A stretch of DNA of 64,000 nucleotides from an uncultured Ruminiclostridium sp. GTDB lineage: Bacteria > Bacillota > Clostridia > Oscillospirales > Ruminococcaceae. The stretch covers positions 124,001 through 188,000 of the forward strand of contig CANQXF010000003.1 of NCBI GenBank assembly GCA_947627695.1, read 5' to 3'. The notes under the pieces are model-generated. The model saw only the letters and a program-made list of their open reading frames with translations, was not told the origin of the DNA and ran no database searches. Positions 7,798 through 16,183 of the stretch are shown piece by piece. Position 1 is the first letter of the stretch, and every line of letters begins with the position of its first letter. Both the position numbers and the translations under genes were made by a program.

Positions 7798-9156
7798 ATG
7801 GGCAGATTATTTGGTACAGACGGAGCTCGTGGCGTGGCAATCACCGAATTGACGTGTGAAATGGCTATGAATATCGGCAGAGCTGCAGCTACGGTTTTGA
7901 CAAAACACAAAAATTCAACCGACAAGGCAAAAATACTGATAGGAAAAGATACCCGCATATCGTCTGATGTACTTGAAGCGGCGCTTGTTGCAGGCATTAC
8001 TTCAGTCGGAGTAGACGTGGAGCTTATGGGAATAGTTCCGACTCCCGCCGTAGCATATCTTGTGCGGACTCATAACGCTGATTCCGGTGTAATGATCTCT
8101 GCATCTCATAACTCAGTGGAATATAACGGTATAAAATTATTTTCAAGCACCGGTTTTAAGCTTCCGGACAATATTGAAAACGAGATAGAGGAGCTGATAC
8201 TTGATACTCCCGAAAAAATACAGTTAAAAGACGGTTGTGATATCGGACGCGTCACTTATATGTCTGATGCTGTTAAAGAATATACTTTACACCTTAAAGA
8301 AACTGCCGAATGCTTATTTGAAGGAATAAAAATAGCAGTAGACTGTGCAAACGGAAGTTCATCGGCTACCGCCGAGGATTTATTTTGCAGCCTTGGAGCA
8401 AACGTTTCTTTTATAAATAATGAGCCTAACGGATGCAATATAAATAAAAATTGCGGTTCAACTCATCTTGATTCTCTAAAAAAATATGTAGTGGAAAATA
8501 AATGTGACCTTGGGTTAGCCTTTGACGGAGATGCGGACAGGTGTCTGGCAGTGGATGAAAAAGGAAACACCGTTGACGGTGATAAGCTTATCGCAATAAT
8601 ATCTGATTATATGCAAAAAAAGGGGACTTTGAAAAATAATACCGCGGTAGTTACCGTTATGAGCAATCTGGGTTTTCATACATATATGAAAAAAAATAAT
8701 ATAAATACTGTCTGCACTGCGGTAGGAGACCGATATGTGCTTGAAGAAATGCTGAAAAGCGGATACAATATTGGCGGTGAACAGTCAGGACATATTATTT
8801 TTCTTGATTATGCTACTACGGGTGACGGTCAATTGACAGCCGTTCAGCTTTTAAATCTTATTGCAGCTTCAGGTAAGACTCTTTCCGAGCTTGTAAGCGA
8901 CATTCCCGATTATCCTCAGCTGTTGATGAATGTAAAAATAACAGATGAGCAAAAGGGCAAATGGAATAAAACGCCTTCTATTCTGGCTGTTATAAAAGAG
9001 GCTGAAGAAAAATTAGGAGAAAACGGCAGGATTTTGGTGAGAGAAAGCGGAACAGAACCGTTGGTACGAGTTATGATAGAAGGAAAAAACGCTGATGACG
9101 TCAAGTATTGGACAGAGAAAATAGTTGATGTTGTTGAGAAAGCGCTTTGCAGATAG
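7798..9156 (+). CDS. glmM: Phosphoglucosamine mutase
   Basis: GlmM converts glucosamine-6-phosphate to glucosamine-1-phosphate on the route to UDP-GlcNAc, which feeds peptidoglycan and wall polymers. The 452-residue protein begins MGRLFGTDGARG, as the family does. It has the phosphoserine loop SASHN (S103 before the histidine), the metal loop DGDADR in the GLAFDGDADRC segment, the sugar-binding GGEQSGHI segment and the phosphate-binding RESGTEPLVRVM segment near the C terminus. The loop reads SASHNS where most members have SASHNP. It starts 20 bases after ruvB, with an AGGAGC ribosome site. Confidence 0.95.
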   Translation: MGRLFGTDGARGVAITELTCEMAMNIGRAAATVLTKHKNSTDKAKILIGKDTRISSDVLEAALVAGITSVGVDVELMGIVPTPAVAYLVRTHNADSGVMISASHNSVEYNGIKLFSSTGFKLPDNIENEIEELILDTPEKIQLKDGCDIGRVTYMSDAVKEYTLHLKETAECLFEGIKIAVDCANGSSSATAEDLFCSLGANVSFINNEPNGCNINKNCGSTHLDSLKKYVVENKCDLGLAFDGDADRCLAVDEKGNTVDGDKLIAIISDYMQKKGTLKNNTAVVTVMSNLGFHTYMKKNNINTVCTAVGDRYVLEEMLKSGYNIGGEQSGHIIFLDYATTGDGQLTAVQLLNLIAASGKTLSELVSDIPDYPQLLMNVKITDEQKGKWNKTPSILAVIKEAEEKLGENGRILVRESGTEPLVRVMIEGKNADDVKYWTEKIVDVVEKALCR

Positions 9157-9173
9157 CAGGAAATTTAAAGAAT

Positions 9174-10040
9174 ATGAGAATTGCAGAAGATTGGCATGAC
9201 TATTGTCTTATCGACACATCGAACGGTGAACGTCTTGAACGCTGGGGGAACGTTACGCTTATACGTCCCGATCCCCAGATAATATGGGAAAATACAGACA
9301 AATCGTCTGAATGGAGCAAAGCGGACGCAAGGTATATACGCTCATCATCAGGCGGTGGACATTGGGAATATGCTCATAAGCTAAAAGACAGCTGGAATGT
9401 AAAATATAAAAATCTGACTTTTATGGTCAAGCCCACAGGTTTCAAGCATACGGGACTTTTTCCTGAGCAGGCAGTGAACTGGGATTATTGTTATAATCTG
9501 ATCAAAACCGCAGGTCGACCTGTTAAGGTTTTAAACCTGTTTGCATATACAGGCGGAGCTACCTTAGCGTGCGCTTTGGCGGGCGCCGGTGTTTGCCATC
9601 TCGACGCCGTAAAGGGAATGGTGGAATGGGGCAAGCAAAATGCGGCGTTAAGCGGGTTATCCGATAAACCTATTCGCTGGATAGTAGACGACGCTATGAA
9701 ATTTCTTGGAAGGGAAATAAAGCGTGGGAATAAATATGACGGCATAATTCTTGATCCTCCAAGTTACGGCAGGGGAACAAACGGCGAAATGTGGAAGTTG
9801 GAGGATTGTATTTACGAGCTTATGCTGCGCTGTGAGCAGGTACTGTCTGATAAACCGCTGTTTATTCTTTTAAACAGCTATACGACAGGACTTTCGCCTT
9901 CAGTAATGGCATATCTTCTTAAAATGACTATCGGAAAATACAGAAAAACTAAAATAACAGCGGAGGAAATAGGATTGCCTGTAAAGCAAACTGGACTTGC
10001 AATTCCGTGCGGAAATACAGCGATCGTAAATTTTGAATAA
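9174..10040 (+). CDS. Class I SAM-dependent methyltransferase, RlmI/RlmK type
   Basis: A Rossmann-fold methyltransferase with the SAM-binding motif [12 protein letters not shown] near residues 119-130 and the catalytic DPPSYGRG motif near 190-197, a set shared with rRNA cytosine/guanine methyltransferases of the RlmI/RlmK group. The N-terminal 110 residues form the usual beta-rich domain but no PUA domain is obvious. The start is placed at the ATG at 9174 (288 residues), because AGGAAA precedes it and it lies clear of glmM; an in-frame TTG at 9147 would overlap glmM. The exact RNA substrate cannot be named from sequence. Confidence 0.8.
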   Translation: MRIAEDWHDYCLIDTSNGERLERWGNVTLIRPDPQIIWENTDKSSEWSKADARYIRSSSGGGHWEYAHKLKDSWNVKYKNLTFMVKPTGFKHTGLFPEQAVNWDYCYNLIKTAGRPVKVLNLFAYTGGATLACALAGAGVCHLDAVKGMVEWGKQNAALSGLSDKPIRWIVDDAMKFLGREIKRGNKYDGIILDPPSYGRGTNGEMWKLEDCIYELMLRCEQVLSDKPLFILLNSYTTGLSPSVMAYLLKMTIGKYRKTKITAEEIGLPVKQTGLAIPCGNTAIVNFE

Positions 10041-10060
10041 AAGTTAGGAACATTTGGTTA

Positions 10061-10921
10061 ATGAACATAATCGAAGTAAAAAATCTTAATTTTGAATATC
10101 CCGTGACCGATGACGAGGGAAATGTTGTCGGCGGAAATAAGGTCTTAAAAGATATAAATCTTGAAATACCAAAAGGTCAGTTTGTGGCTGTCCTCGGACA
10201 TAACGGCAGCGGAAAATCCACTCTTGCAAAGCATTTCAACGGTATTCTTGTAGGCAATTCTGGCAAGGTTTACGTCAACGGGATAGATACCTCTGACGAT
10301 GAAAAGATATACGACGTCAGACAGACTGTCGGAATGGTTTTTCAAAACCCTGATAACCAGCTTGTTGCTACAATTGTAGAGGAAGACGTAGCGTTTGCGC
10401 CTGAAAATCTGGGCTTGCCTCCCGAGCAGATAAGAGAACGTGTTGACAGCGCTTTAAATGCGGTGGATATGTATAAATACAGACTGCATTCTGCACATCA
10501 GCTTTCGGGCGGGCAAAAGCAGAGGATCGCAATAGCGGGAGTTATTGCTATGCGACCAGAATGTATCGTGCTGGATGAACCCACCGCAATGCTCGACCCT
10601 AAAGGCAGAAAGTCCATTATGAGCACAATAAAGCGGCTAAATAAAGAACTTGGGATAACTATTATCCTTATCACTCACTATATGGACGAGGCGGCTCAGG
10701 CAGAACGTGTTGTTGTAATGGATAACGGAAGTATTATAATGGACGATGTTCCGAAAAAGATTTTTTCTCAGGTGGACAGGCTTAACGAGGTAGGGCTTGA
10801 CGTTCCTCAGGTAACTCAGCTTGCTTATGAACTGAAAAAAGAGGGAATTGACATTTCTCTTGAAGTGCTTACCGAGGAAGAATGTGCAGAGGAGCTTTTG
10901 AAAATTGTGAATAAAAATTGA
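10061..10921 (+). CDS. ecfA1: ECF transporter ATPase A1
   Basis: One of two ATPases of the energy-coupling module that powers uptake of vitamins and metals through exchangeable S components. Residues 46-54 are the Walker [10 protein letters not shown], 148-152 the LSGGQ signature, 168-180 the Walker B region with DEPTAMLDP, and an H-loop histidine follows in ITHYMDEA. The 286-residue length and the long C-terminal dimerisation tail fit EcfA1. ecfA2 and ecfT follow, but an acetyltransferase gene lies between ecfA1 and ecfA2. Confidence 0.93.
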   Translation: MNIIEVKNLNFEYPVTDDEGNVVGGNKVLKDINLEIPKGQFVAVLGHNGSGKSTLAKHFNGILVGNSGKVYVNGIDTSDDEKIYDVRQTVGMVFQNPDNQLVATIVEEDVAFAPENLGLPPEQIRERVDSALNAVDMYKYRLHSAHQLSGGQKQRIAIAGVIAMRPECIVLDEPTAMLDPKGRKSIMSTIKRLNKELGITIILITHYMDEAAQAERVVVMDNGSIIMDDVPKKIFSQVDRLNEVGLDVPQVTQLAYELKKEGIDISLEVLTEEECAEELLKIVNKN

Positions 10922-10959
10922 ATGTATGAATTCATAAGGATAGACATAGGGACATAGTT

Positions 10960-11406
10960 ATGGAAGTTTTATTTGGAAAGCCTGATGATATTGATTCGTG
11001 GATGAAATTGGTAAGGCTTGTGAGTTGGAATTTTCCGGGATTAGAGATAGAGGAAAGTATTGAAGAACATAGACGAACTGTCTTAAAATTTATAAATGAC
11101 AAGCGAGCGTTGTGTGTTAAGAAATATGATGAGATCATAGGTGTGCTTTTGTTTTCCCGTAAACATAATATGATTTGCTTTTTAGCGGTTGCACCTGATC
11201 ATAGGCGATACGGTATTGCTTCGGCGCTTTTGAAGAAAGCGCTTGAAGAATTGGATAGGAACAAGCCCATAGTTGTTTCCACATTTCGGGAAGATGATGA
11301 AAAAGGAATTGCTCCGAGAAGATTATATAAAAAGTTTGGTTTTGAAGAAGGCGAACTGACAGAAGAATTTGGATATCCCAATCAAAAATTTATTTTACGT
11401 CCGTAG
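10960..11406 (+). CDS. GNAT-family N-acetyltransferase
   Basis: A 148-residue single-domain acetyltransferase. The acetyl-CoA pyrophosphate-binding motif is visible as RRYGIA at residues 82-87, within the AVAPDHRRYGIASALLKKAL segment, followed by a terminal RRLYKKFGFEE helix-strand unit typical of GNAT enzymes. The substrate is unknown. It sits between ecfA1 and ecfA2, which are adjacent in most Firmicutes, with 38 bases before it and 67 after it. This suggests a later insertion into the transporter operon. AGGGA lies about eight bases before its ATG. Confidence 0.85.
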   Translation: MEVLFGKPDDIDSWMKLVRLVSWNFPGLEIEESIEEHRRTVLKFINDKRALCVKKYDEIIGVLLFSRKHNMICFLAVAPDHRRYGIASALLKKALEELDRNKPIVVSTFREDDEKGIAPRRLYKKFGFEEGELTEEFGYPNQKFILRP

Positions 11407-11473
11407 ATTATTGCTTGTAAAATAAATTATCATCAGTAATTTTTTAAAAAATATTAAAACAGGAACACAGAAA

Positions 11474-12337
11474 ATGAATGCGGTAGAAACAAAAAATCTG
11501 ACATATAAATACAGTGTTGGTACTCCGTTTGAAACCACAGCGGTAGACGATATAAGCGTTACCATTGAGCAGGGTGAATTTGTAGGAGTCATCGGACATA
11601 CAGGCAGCGGAAAATCAACGCTTATCCAACATCTTAACGGGTTGTTGAAGCAAACCTTTGGTGAAGTTTTTATAAACGGCAGAAACATCTGGGATAAAGA
11701 TGTTAATATCAGAGATATCCGATTTGAGGCGGGGCTTGTCTTTCAATATTCGGAATATCAACTTTTTGAAGAAACTGTTTATAAGGATATAGCCTTTGGT
11801 CCAAAAAATATGGGGTTGTCTGAAGAAGAAATAGACAAGCGGGTAAAAAAGGCCGCTGAACAAATGGGACTTGATGAAGAACTTCTCGAACGTTCTCCTT
11901 TTGACTTGTCAGGTGGTCAGAAAAGGCGTGTTGCTTTGGCTGGCGTTATCGCAATGGAGCCGAAAATACTGATATTGGACGAGCCTGCGGCAGGGCTTGA
12001 CCCTGCGGGACGTGACAAGGTACTTGAAGAAATAAGCAGTTATCATAAAAATTCAGGAACTACCATACTCCTTGTTTCTCACTCTATGGAGGATATAGTA
12101 AAGTATGCAAAAAAAGTCCTTGTGATGAATAAGGGAAAGCTGTTTTGCTATGAAGATGTGGATACTGTATTTTCAATGTCGGAAGAACTGAAGAAGATCG
12201 GACTTGATATTCCTCAGATATCAAAGCTGGCGCATTTGCTGAAACAAAAGGGAATAGATATAGGAAACGATATTTACACCGTAGAACGGGCAAAAGAAAG
12301 ACTTCTAAAGATAATCAAAGGAAACACTGATGCTTAA
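11474..12337 (+). CDS. ecfA2: ECF transporter ATPase A2
   Basis: The second ATPase of the energy-coupling module. Walker A GHTGSGKST is at residues 41-49, the signature is LSGGQKRR, the Walker B region is ILILDEPAAGLDP and the H-loop is VSHSMEDI. The 287-residue protein pairs with EcfA1 as a heterodimer and contacts the coupling helices of EcfT. It overlaps the ecfT start by eight bases, so the two are translationally coupled. AACAGGAAC serves as ribosome site. Confidence 0.93.
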   Translation: MNAVETKNLTYKYSVGTPFETTAVDDISVTIEQGEFVGVIGHTGSGKSTLIQHLNGLLKQTFGEVFINGRNIWDKDVNIRDIRFEAGLVFQYSEYQLFEETVYKDIAFGPKNMGLSEEEIDKRVKKAAEQMGLDEELLERSPFDLSGGQKRRVALAGVIAMEPKILILDEPAAGLDPAGRDKVLEEISSYHKNSGTTILLVSHSMEDIVKYAKKVLVMNKGKLFCYEDVDTVFSMSEELKKIGLDIPQISKLAHLLKQKGIDIGNDIYTVERAKERLLKIIKGNTDA

Positions 12338-13136
12338 AGATATAACGATAGGACAATTTTTTCCCGGCAATTCTATCATACACCGTATGGACAGCCGTTT
12401 TAAAATAGTGCTTGATATACTGTATGTTGTAATGCTTTTTGTTGCTGATAACTTTATTTCACTGACAATTGCAGGAATTTTTATACTTATGGCTTACGCC
12501 GTTTCGGGAATAAAACCGATAATGATGGTAAAGAGCTTAAAGCCGCTTTTGCCGCTTATACTGTTTACCGCTATACTTAATCTATTTTTTATAAACGGAA
12601 CGGAAGAGCCTTTGTTTAAATGGTGGATAATCACTATTTACTGGGAAGGCATTTCCACTGCTATATTTATGATCGTAAGAATAATTTGTCTTATCATAGG
12701 AATGTCACTGCTGACGTATACCACGTCGCCTATCGTTCTTACAGACGCAATTGAAAGGCTGCTTTCTCCTTTAAAAAAGATAAAGCTCCCTGTACATGAG
12801 CTTGCAATGATGATGACGATAGCTTTGCGTTTTATTCCCACTCTTATAGAGGAAACTGATAAGATAATGTCAGCTCAGAAGGCGAGAGGAGCAGAGCTTG
12901 ATACGGGCGGATTATTAAAGCGTGCAAAGGCGCTTGTGCCTATTCTTATACCGCTTTTTGTTTCGGCTTTCAAGCGTGCAAACGAGCTTGCAATGGCTAT
13001 GGAATGCCGCTGCTATAAAGGCGGAGACGGCAGGACAAAGCTAAGACAGCTGAAAGCAAGTAGCCTGGACTATGCGGTTTCTTTGCTTATGATTACGGTA
13101 TTAGGATTTATAATTGTTGATAATATGGTATTCTGA
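12330..13136 (+). CDS. ecfT: ECF transporter transmembrane subunit T
   Basis: EcfT is the membrane scaffold that links the ATPase pair to substrate-binding S components. The 268-residue protein has a conserved N-terminal segment (GQFFPGNSIIHRMDSRFK), several membrane helices, and the two Ala-Arg-Gly type coupling motifs, one of them visible as AQKARGAEL around residue 185. It overlaps ecfA2 upstream and shares its stop region with the truA start. No S component is encoded beside it, so the module probably serves several S components elsewhere (group II arrangement). Confidence 0.93.
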   Translation: MLKDITIGQFFPGNSIIHRMDSRFKIVLDILYVVMLFVADNFISLTIAGIFILMAYAVSGIKPIMMVKSLKPLLPLILFTAILNLFFINGTEEPLFKWWIITIYWEGISTAIFMIVRIICLIIGMSLLTYTTSPIVLTDAIERLLSPLKKIKLPVHELAMMMTIALRFIPTLIEETDKIMSAQKARGAELDTGGLLKRAKALVPILIPLFVSAFKRANELAMAMECRCYKGGDGRTKLRQLKASSLDYAVSLLMITVLGFIIVDNMVF

Positions 13137-13885
13137 TGAAAAATATAAAGGTTACGATAGCCTATAAGGGCACTGTATATAACGGCTTTCAAAGTCAGCC
13201 GAACGGAAATACTATTCAGGATAATATACAAAAGGCAATGGCAAAGCTGCTGGCTCAGCCTATAACCGTCAACGGCTGTTCAAGGACTGACGCAGGAGTC
13301 CACGCAAAGGAATTTGTGTTTAATGCGATATATGACGAATTGCTGAGCAGTATAGATACTAACGGATTTATCAGAGGAATGAACGGCTTGTTGCCTGACG
13401 ATATAGCGGTGTTATCCTGTGAAGATGTTCCGATGGATTTTCACGCAAGGTTTTGTACAAAAGGAAAGGAATATGTTTATATTATTGATACTGCTAAAGC
13501 GAGAAATGTTTTTTCTTACGACTTAGCGATGCATTACCCCTATTCGATAGATATTCCAAAGGTGCTTCAGGCGGCTTGTATTCTTAAAGGTGAGCATGAT
13601 TTTGCCGCATTCTGTAAGGCAGAGGCAAAGGAACATCTTAAATCCACAGTCAGGACTGTAAAAGATATACGAATAGAACAGGAAGGAAGTTATGTGAAAT
13701 TTTACGTAAGCGGCGACGGTTTCCTTCATAATATGGTAAGGATCATAGTTGGTACATTGATATATGTTAATGAGAATAAACGAACTTTAGACGATATTGA
13801 CCAGGCAATAAAAACAGGAAACAGGGAAAAAGCAGGGAAAACACTGCCTGCATGCGGGCTTTACCTTAACAAGGTCTTTTATTAA
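13136..13885 (+). CDS. truA: tRNA pseudouridine synthase A
   Basis: TruA makes pseudouridine at positions 38-40 of the tRNA anticodon arm. The 249-residue protein has the catalytic aspartate D52 in CSRTDAGVHA and the C-terminal GDGFLHNMVRIIVGTL motif. Its ATG overlaps the ecfT stop (TGATG). The ecfA1-ecfA2-ecfT-truA order is widespread in Firmicutes, usually downstream of rplQ and followed by rplM-rpsI. Those ribosomal genes are absent here. Confidence 0.95.
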   Translation: MKNIKVTIAYKGTVYNGFQSQPNGNTIQDNIQKAMAKLLAQPITVNGCSRTDAGVHAKEFVFNAIYDELLSSIDTNGFIRGMNGLLPDDIAVLSCEDVPMDFHARFCTKGKEYVYIIDTAKARNVFSYDLAMHYPYSIDIPKVLQAACILKGEHDFAAFCKAEAKEHLKSTVRTVKDIRIEQEGSYVKFYVSGDGFLHNMVRIIVGTLIYVNENKRTLDDIDQAIKTGNREKAGKTLPACGLYLNKVFY

Positions 13886-13902
13886 AGCAAAGGAGAACAA
13901 AA

Positions 13903-15078
13903 ATGTCTGAAAACAACAGCTCGGCTAAGCAAACCGGCGATTTAATGGAATACAGAAAAAAACGCAAGCAAAAGCGCTTGATAGTAAAGCTGCTTATTGT
14001 GGGACTGATTTTTGTAGCTGTCATAGTTATTGCAGTCAATTTTTCCGCAATAATTGAGCCCTTTAAAGGCATAGCCTCACGAATAGAAACAAAAACCTCC
14101 GACGACATCGGTTTTCCCATAAAGCTTCCGGGAAGCGCATCATACTCATTTGACAGCTTTGGCAATAATTTTTTGCTTCTTACAGATACATACCTGTATA
14201 CGTTCGGAATGAACGGAGGACAAAATTATGCGTTGAGACACGGCTATTCAAACCCTACCCAATGCTCCAATTCAAAGCGTATTCTTTTGTATGATAAGGA
14301 TTATAACGATTTTTCGCTTTATAGTGATACAAGCCTTATTTACAGCATAAAGCTTGATGAAAAAATCGTTTTTGCTTCTCTCAGCAATAACGACGATGCT
14401 GCGGTAGTGACAAATTCCGACAGATATTCCAACATAATATATATTTATAATGGGAAAGGCGAATGGAGATACACCAGAAAATTTATTGATGAAAACGTAA
14501 TGAACGTATGCTTCTCATCAGAGGAAAAATACATATATATTAGCACGATAAACGTTGAAAACGGAGATATATTTTCTACCATTTACAAATACGACACCAC
14601 CAGTGAAACGGAAGCAGTATGGACATATAAATTGCCAAGCTCGTGTATTCCCGTTGATATGTATGTGAAAAACGGCAGAGTGTATATTATATATGATAAC
14701 TACGTTCTTGCTTTGAACGAAGCAGACGGCGCCGTTGCAGGAGATGCAGCGATTTCGGGAACCGTTCAGTGCTGTGATTTTTCGGGCTCAAACAATTCGC
14801 TGGTGTATCTTGATTCTTCCACCAACCGAAAAGTGCTTTCAATAATGAATAATGATTTAACGGTTCTTTCCACAAAGGTCGTAAATACCACTATAAACCG
14901 CATAACAGAAGACGGAGATAATGTATATCTGGTAGAATCAGGGAAGCTATCCGGTTATAACAGTTCTGCGGAAGCGGTTTTGGAAAAACAACTTAGTGAC
15001 GACTATATGTCATTTATAAAAATAGGGAAAAACGTTCTTCTATTAGGATATAATTCGGTAGATATCGAAACATTGTAA
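13903..15078 (+). CDS. DUF5711-type membrane-anchored beta-propeller-like protein
   Basis: A 391-residue protein of unknown function. A basic, cytoplasmic N-terminal stretch (RKKRKQKR near residues 19-26) is followed by one membrane helix at about 27-50. The rest is an extracytoplasmic region rich in beta strand, with repeated short motifs such as LYTFG, ALNEADG and YLDSSTN that look like blades of a PQQ/YVTN-type propeller. Proteins of this kind are assigned to DUF5711 in clostridia. It lies 18 bases after truA with a good AAGGAG site and 30 bases before a CvpA-like gene, suggesting cotranscription with an envelope function, which is only inference. Confidence 0.6.
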   Translation: MSENNSSAKQTGDLMEYRKKRKQKRLIVKLLIVGLIFVAVIVIAVNFSAIIEPFKGIASRIETKTSDDIGFPIKLPGSASYSFDSFGNNFLLLTDTYLYTFGMNGGQNYALRHGYSNPTQCSNSKRILLYDKDYNDFSLYSDTSLIYSIKLDEKIVFASLSNNDDAAVVTNSDRYSNIIYIYNGKGEWRYTRKFIDENVMNVCFSSEEKYIYISTINVENGDIFSTIYKYDTTSETEAVWTYKLPSSCIPVDMYVKNGRVYIIYDNYVLALNEADGAVAGDAAISGTVQCCDFSGSNNSLVYLDSSTNRKVLSIMNNDLTVLSTKVVNTTINRITEDGDNVYLVESGKLSGYNSSAEAVLEKQLSDDYMSFIKIGKNVLLLGYNSVDIETL

Positions 15079-15108
15079 AATTTAACATCATATTGAAAGG
15101 AATATATT

Positions 15109-16149
15109 ATGGGTACTCAATTCTTCTGGTTTTTTGATATTGTAATCATTGTTTTAGCCTTTGTTTTTATTTTTAAAGGAATAAAACGCGGATTTGTAGC
15201 TGAAATAGCGGCGCTGGTATCGCTTGTGGTTGCTTTTGCCGTTTCGCTCCCTTTAAGCGGAACGCTGGCGAACGCAATATATGAAAGCGTGATTAAAGAC
15301 GCTGTTTCTGATGAGATCAACAATCAAATAGGTTCGGTATTGGAAAATTCGGTTATTGAAAAGCTGCAAAATCTTGATATGAGCAGTGCAAAGGTCAATA
15401 ACAGAGATTTGTCGGAATTGGCGTCAAAGCCTGACTCGGCAGGTAAAATTAGTGTCGATTTATCAAATCTTGATTTAAGCGACACAGGGCTGAAAAATAT
15501 AGACCTGGAGGCTTTTGGTATTGATAGTAAAACCTTTGATTATTCTTCAGTTAATCTTGGAACTGTTGTAATGAGCGCTGACGATGTAAATAACTACGGT
15601 TTGGAAACGATGGTACTTTCCACCTTGCTTTCCGATAATATGGTAAACGGAACTGCTTACGGCTCCATATGCGGTGCGGTTGAAGAAATGGCAGAATCTG
15701 TTCCTTTCCTTATGGATGGTGTTTCAGAGTCTGTGACGTCTGGCGACAGGACAATAATACAGGACATAGTGCTGAGTGTTCTTGATACAAAGTCGGAGGA
15801 TTTTGCCAAATCCATAACGGATAATATGATTAAGCCGATATTATTGGTACCTGTAAGGGCATTGATTTTTGTTGTTTTATTTATTATAATAAATATTGTT
15901 CTTTGCCTGATAGTCAAAATGCTTAAGGGAGTAAATAAAATTCCTCTTGTCGGCGGTGTTAACAAGATACTTGGAGCAGCTGCGGGTGCAGTTGAAGGAG
16001 TAATCGTTATATTCCTTGTATGTATTTTTATAAACGTTGTGATAAATCTTACTGATAACGGTTTGATTTTCCTTAATACTATGACAATTGATGAAACTAT
16101 GATATTTCAAAAAATATATTATTTTGAATTTCTCGACTTTTTAGCTTAA
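15109..16149 (+). CDS. CvpA-family membrane protein with long insert
   Basis: The first 50 residues form two membrane helices with a CvpA-like start (FFWFFDIVIIVLAFVFIFKG, then an RGFVAEIAALVS segment). The middle, about 60-235, is polar and low in hydrophobicity. Two more helices follow at about 240-270 and 285-315. CvpA proteins usually have around 170 residues, so this 346-residue form carries an extracytoplasmic insert of about 180 residues. CvpA was named for colicin V production, but the role of the family in Gram-positives is not settled. AAAGGA precedes the ATG. Confidence 0.65.
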   Translation: MGTQFFWFFDIVIIVLAFVFIFKGIKRGFVAEIAALVSLVVAFAVSLPLSGTLANAIYESVIKDAVSDEINNQIGSVLENSVIEKLQNLDMSSAKVNNRDLSELASKPDSAGKISVDLSNLDLSDTGLKNIDLEAFGIDSKTFDYSSVNLGTVVMSADDVNNYGLETMVLSTLLSDNMVNGTAYGSICGAVEEMAESVPFLMDGVSESVTSGDRTIIQDIVLSVLDTKSEDFAKSITDNMIKPILLVPVRALIFVVLFIIINIVLCLIVKMLKGVNKIPLVGGVNKILGAAAGAVEGVIVIFLVCIFINVVINLTDNGLIFLNTMTIDETMIFQKIYYFEFLDFLA

Positions 16150-16183
16150 AGATAAAATCAATGCATAAGGAGGTAAAAACTCG

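Noticed and set aside
9147-9173. TTG-initiated N-terminal extension of the methyltransferase
   Set aside because: It overlaps the end of glmM; the ATG at 9174 is a better start with AGGAAA upstream.
10926-10935. Ten-base palindrome ATGAATTCAT before the GNAT gene
   Set aside because: Short palindromes of this kind are expected by chance in this AT-rich DNA, and nothing around supports an operator.
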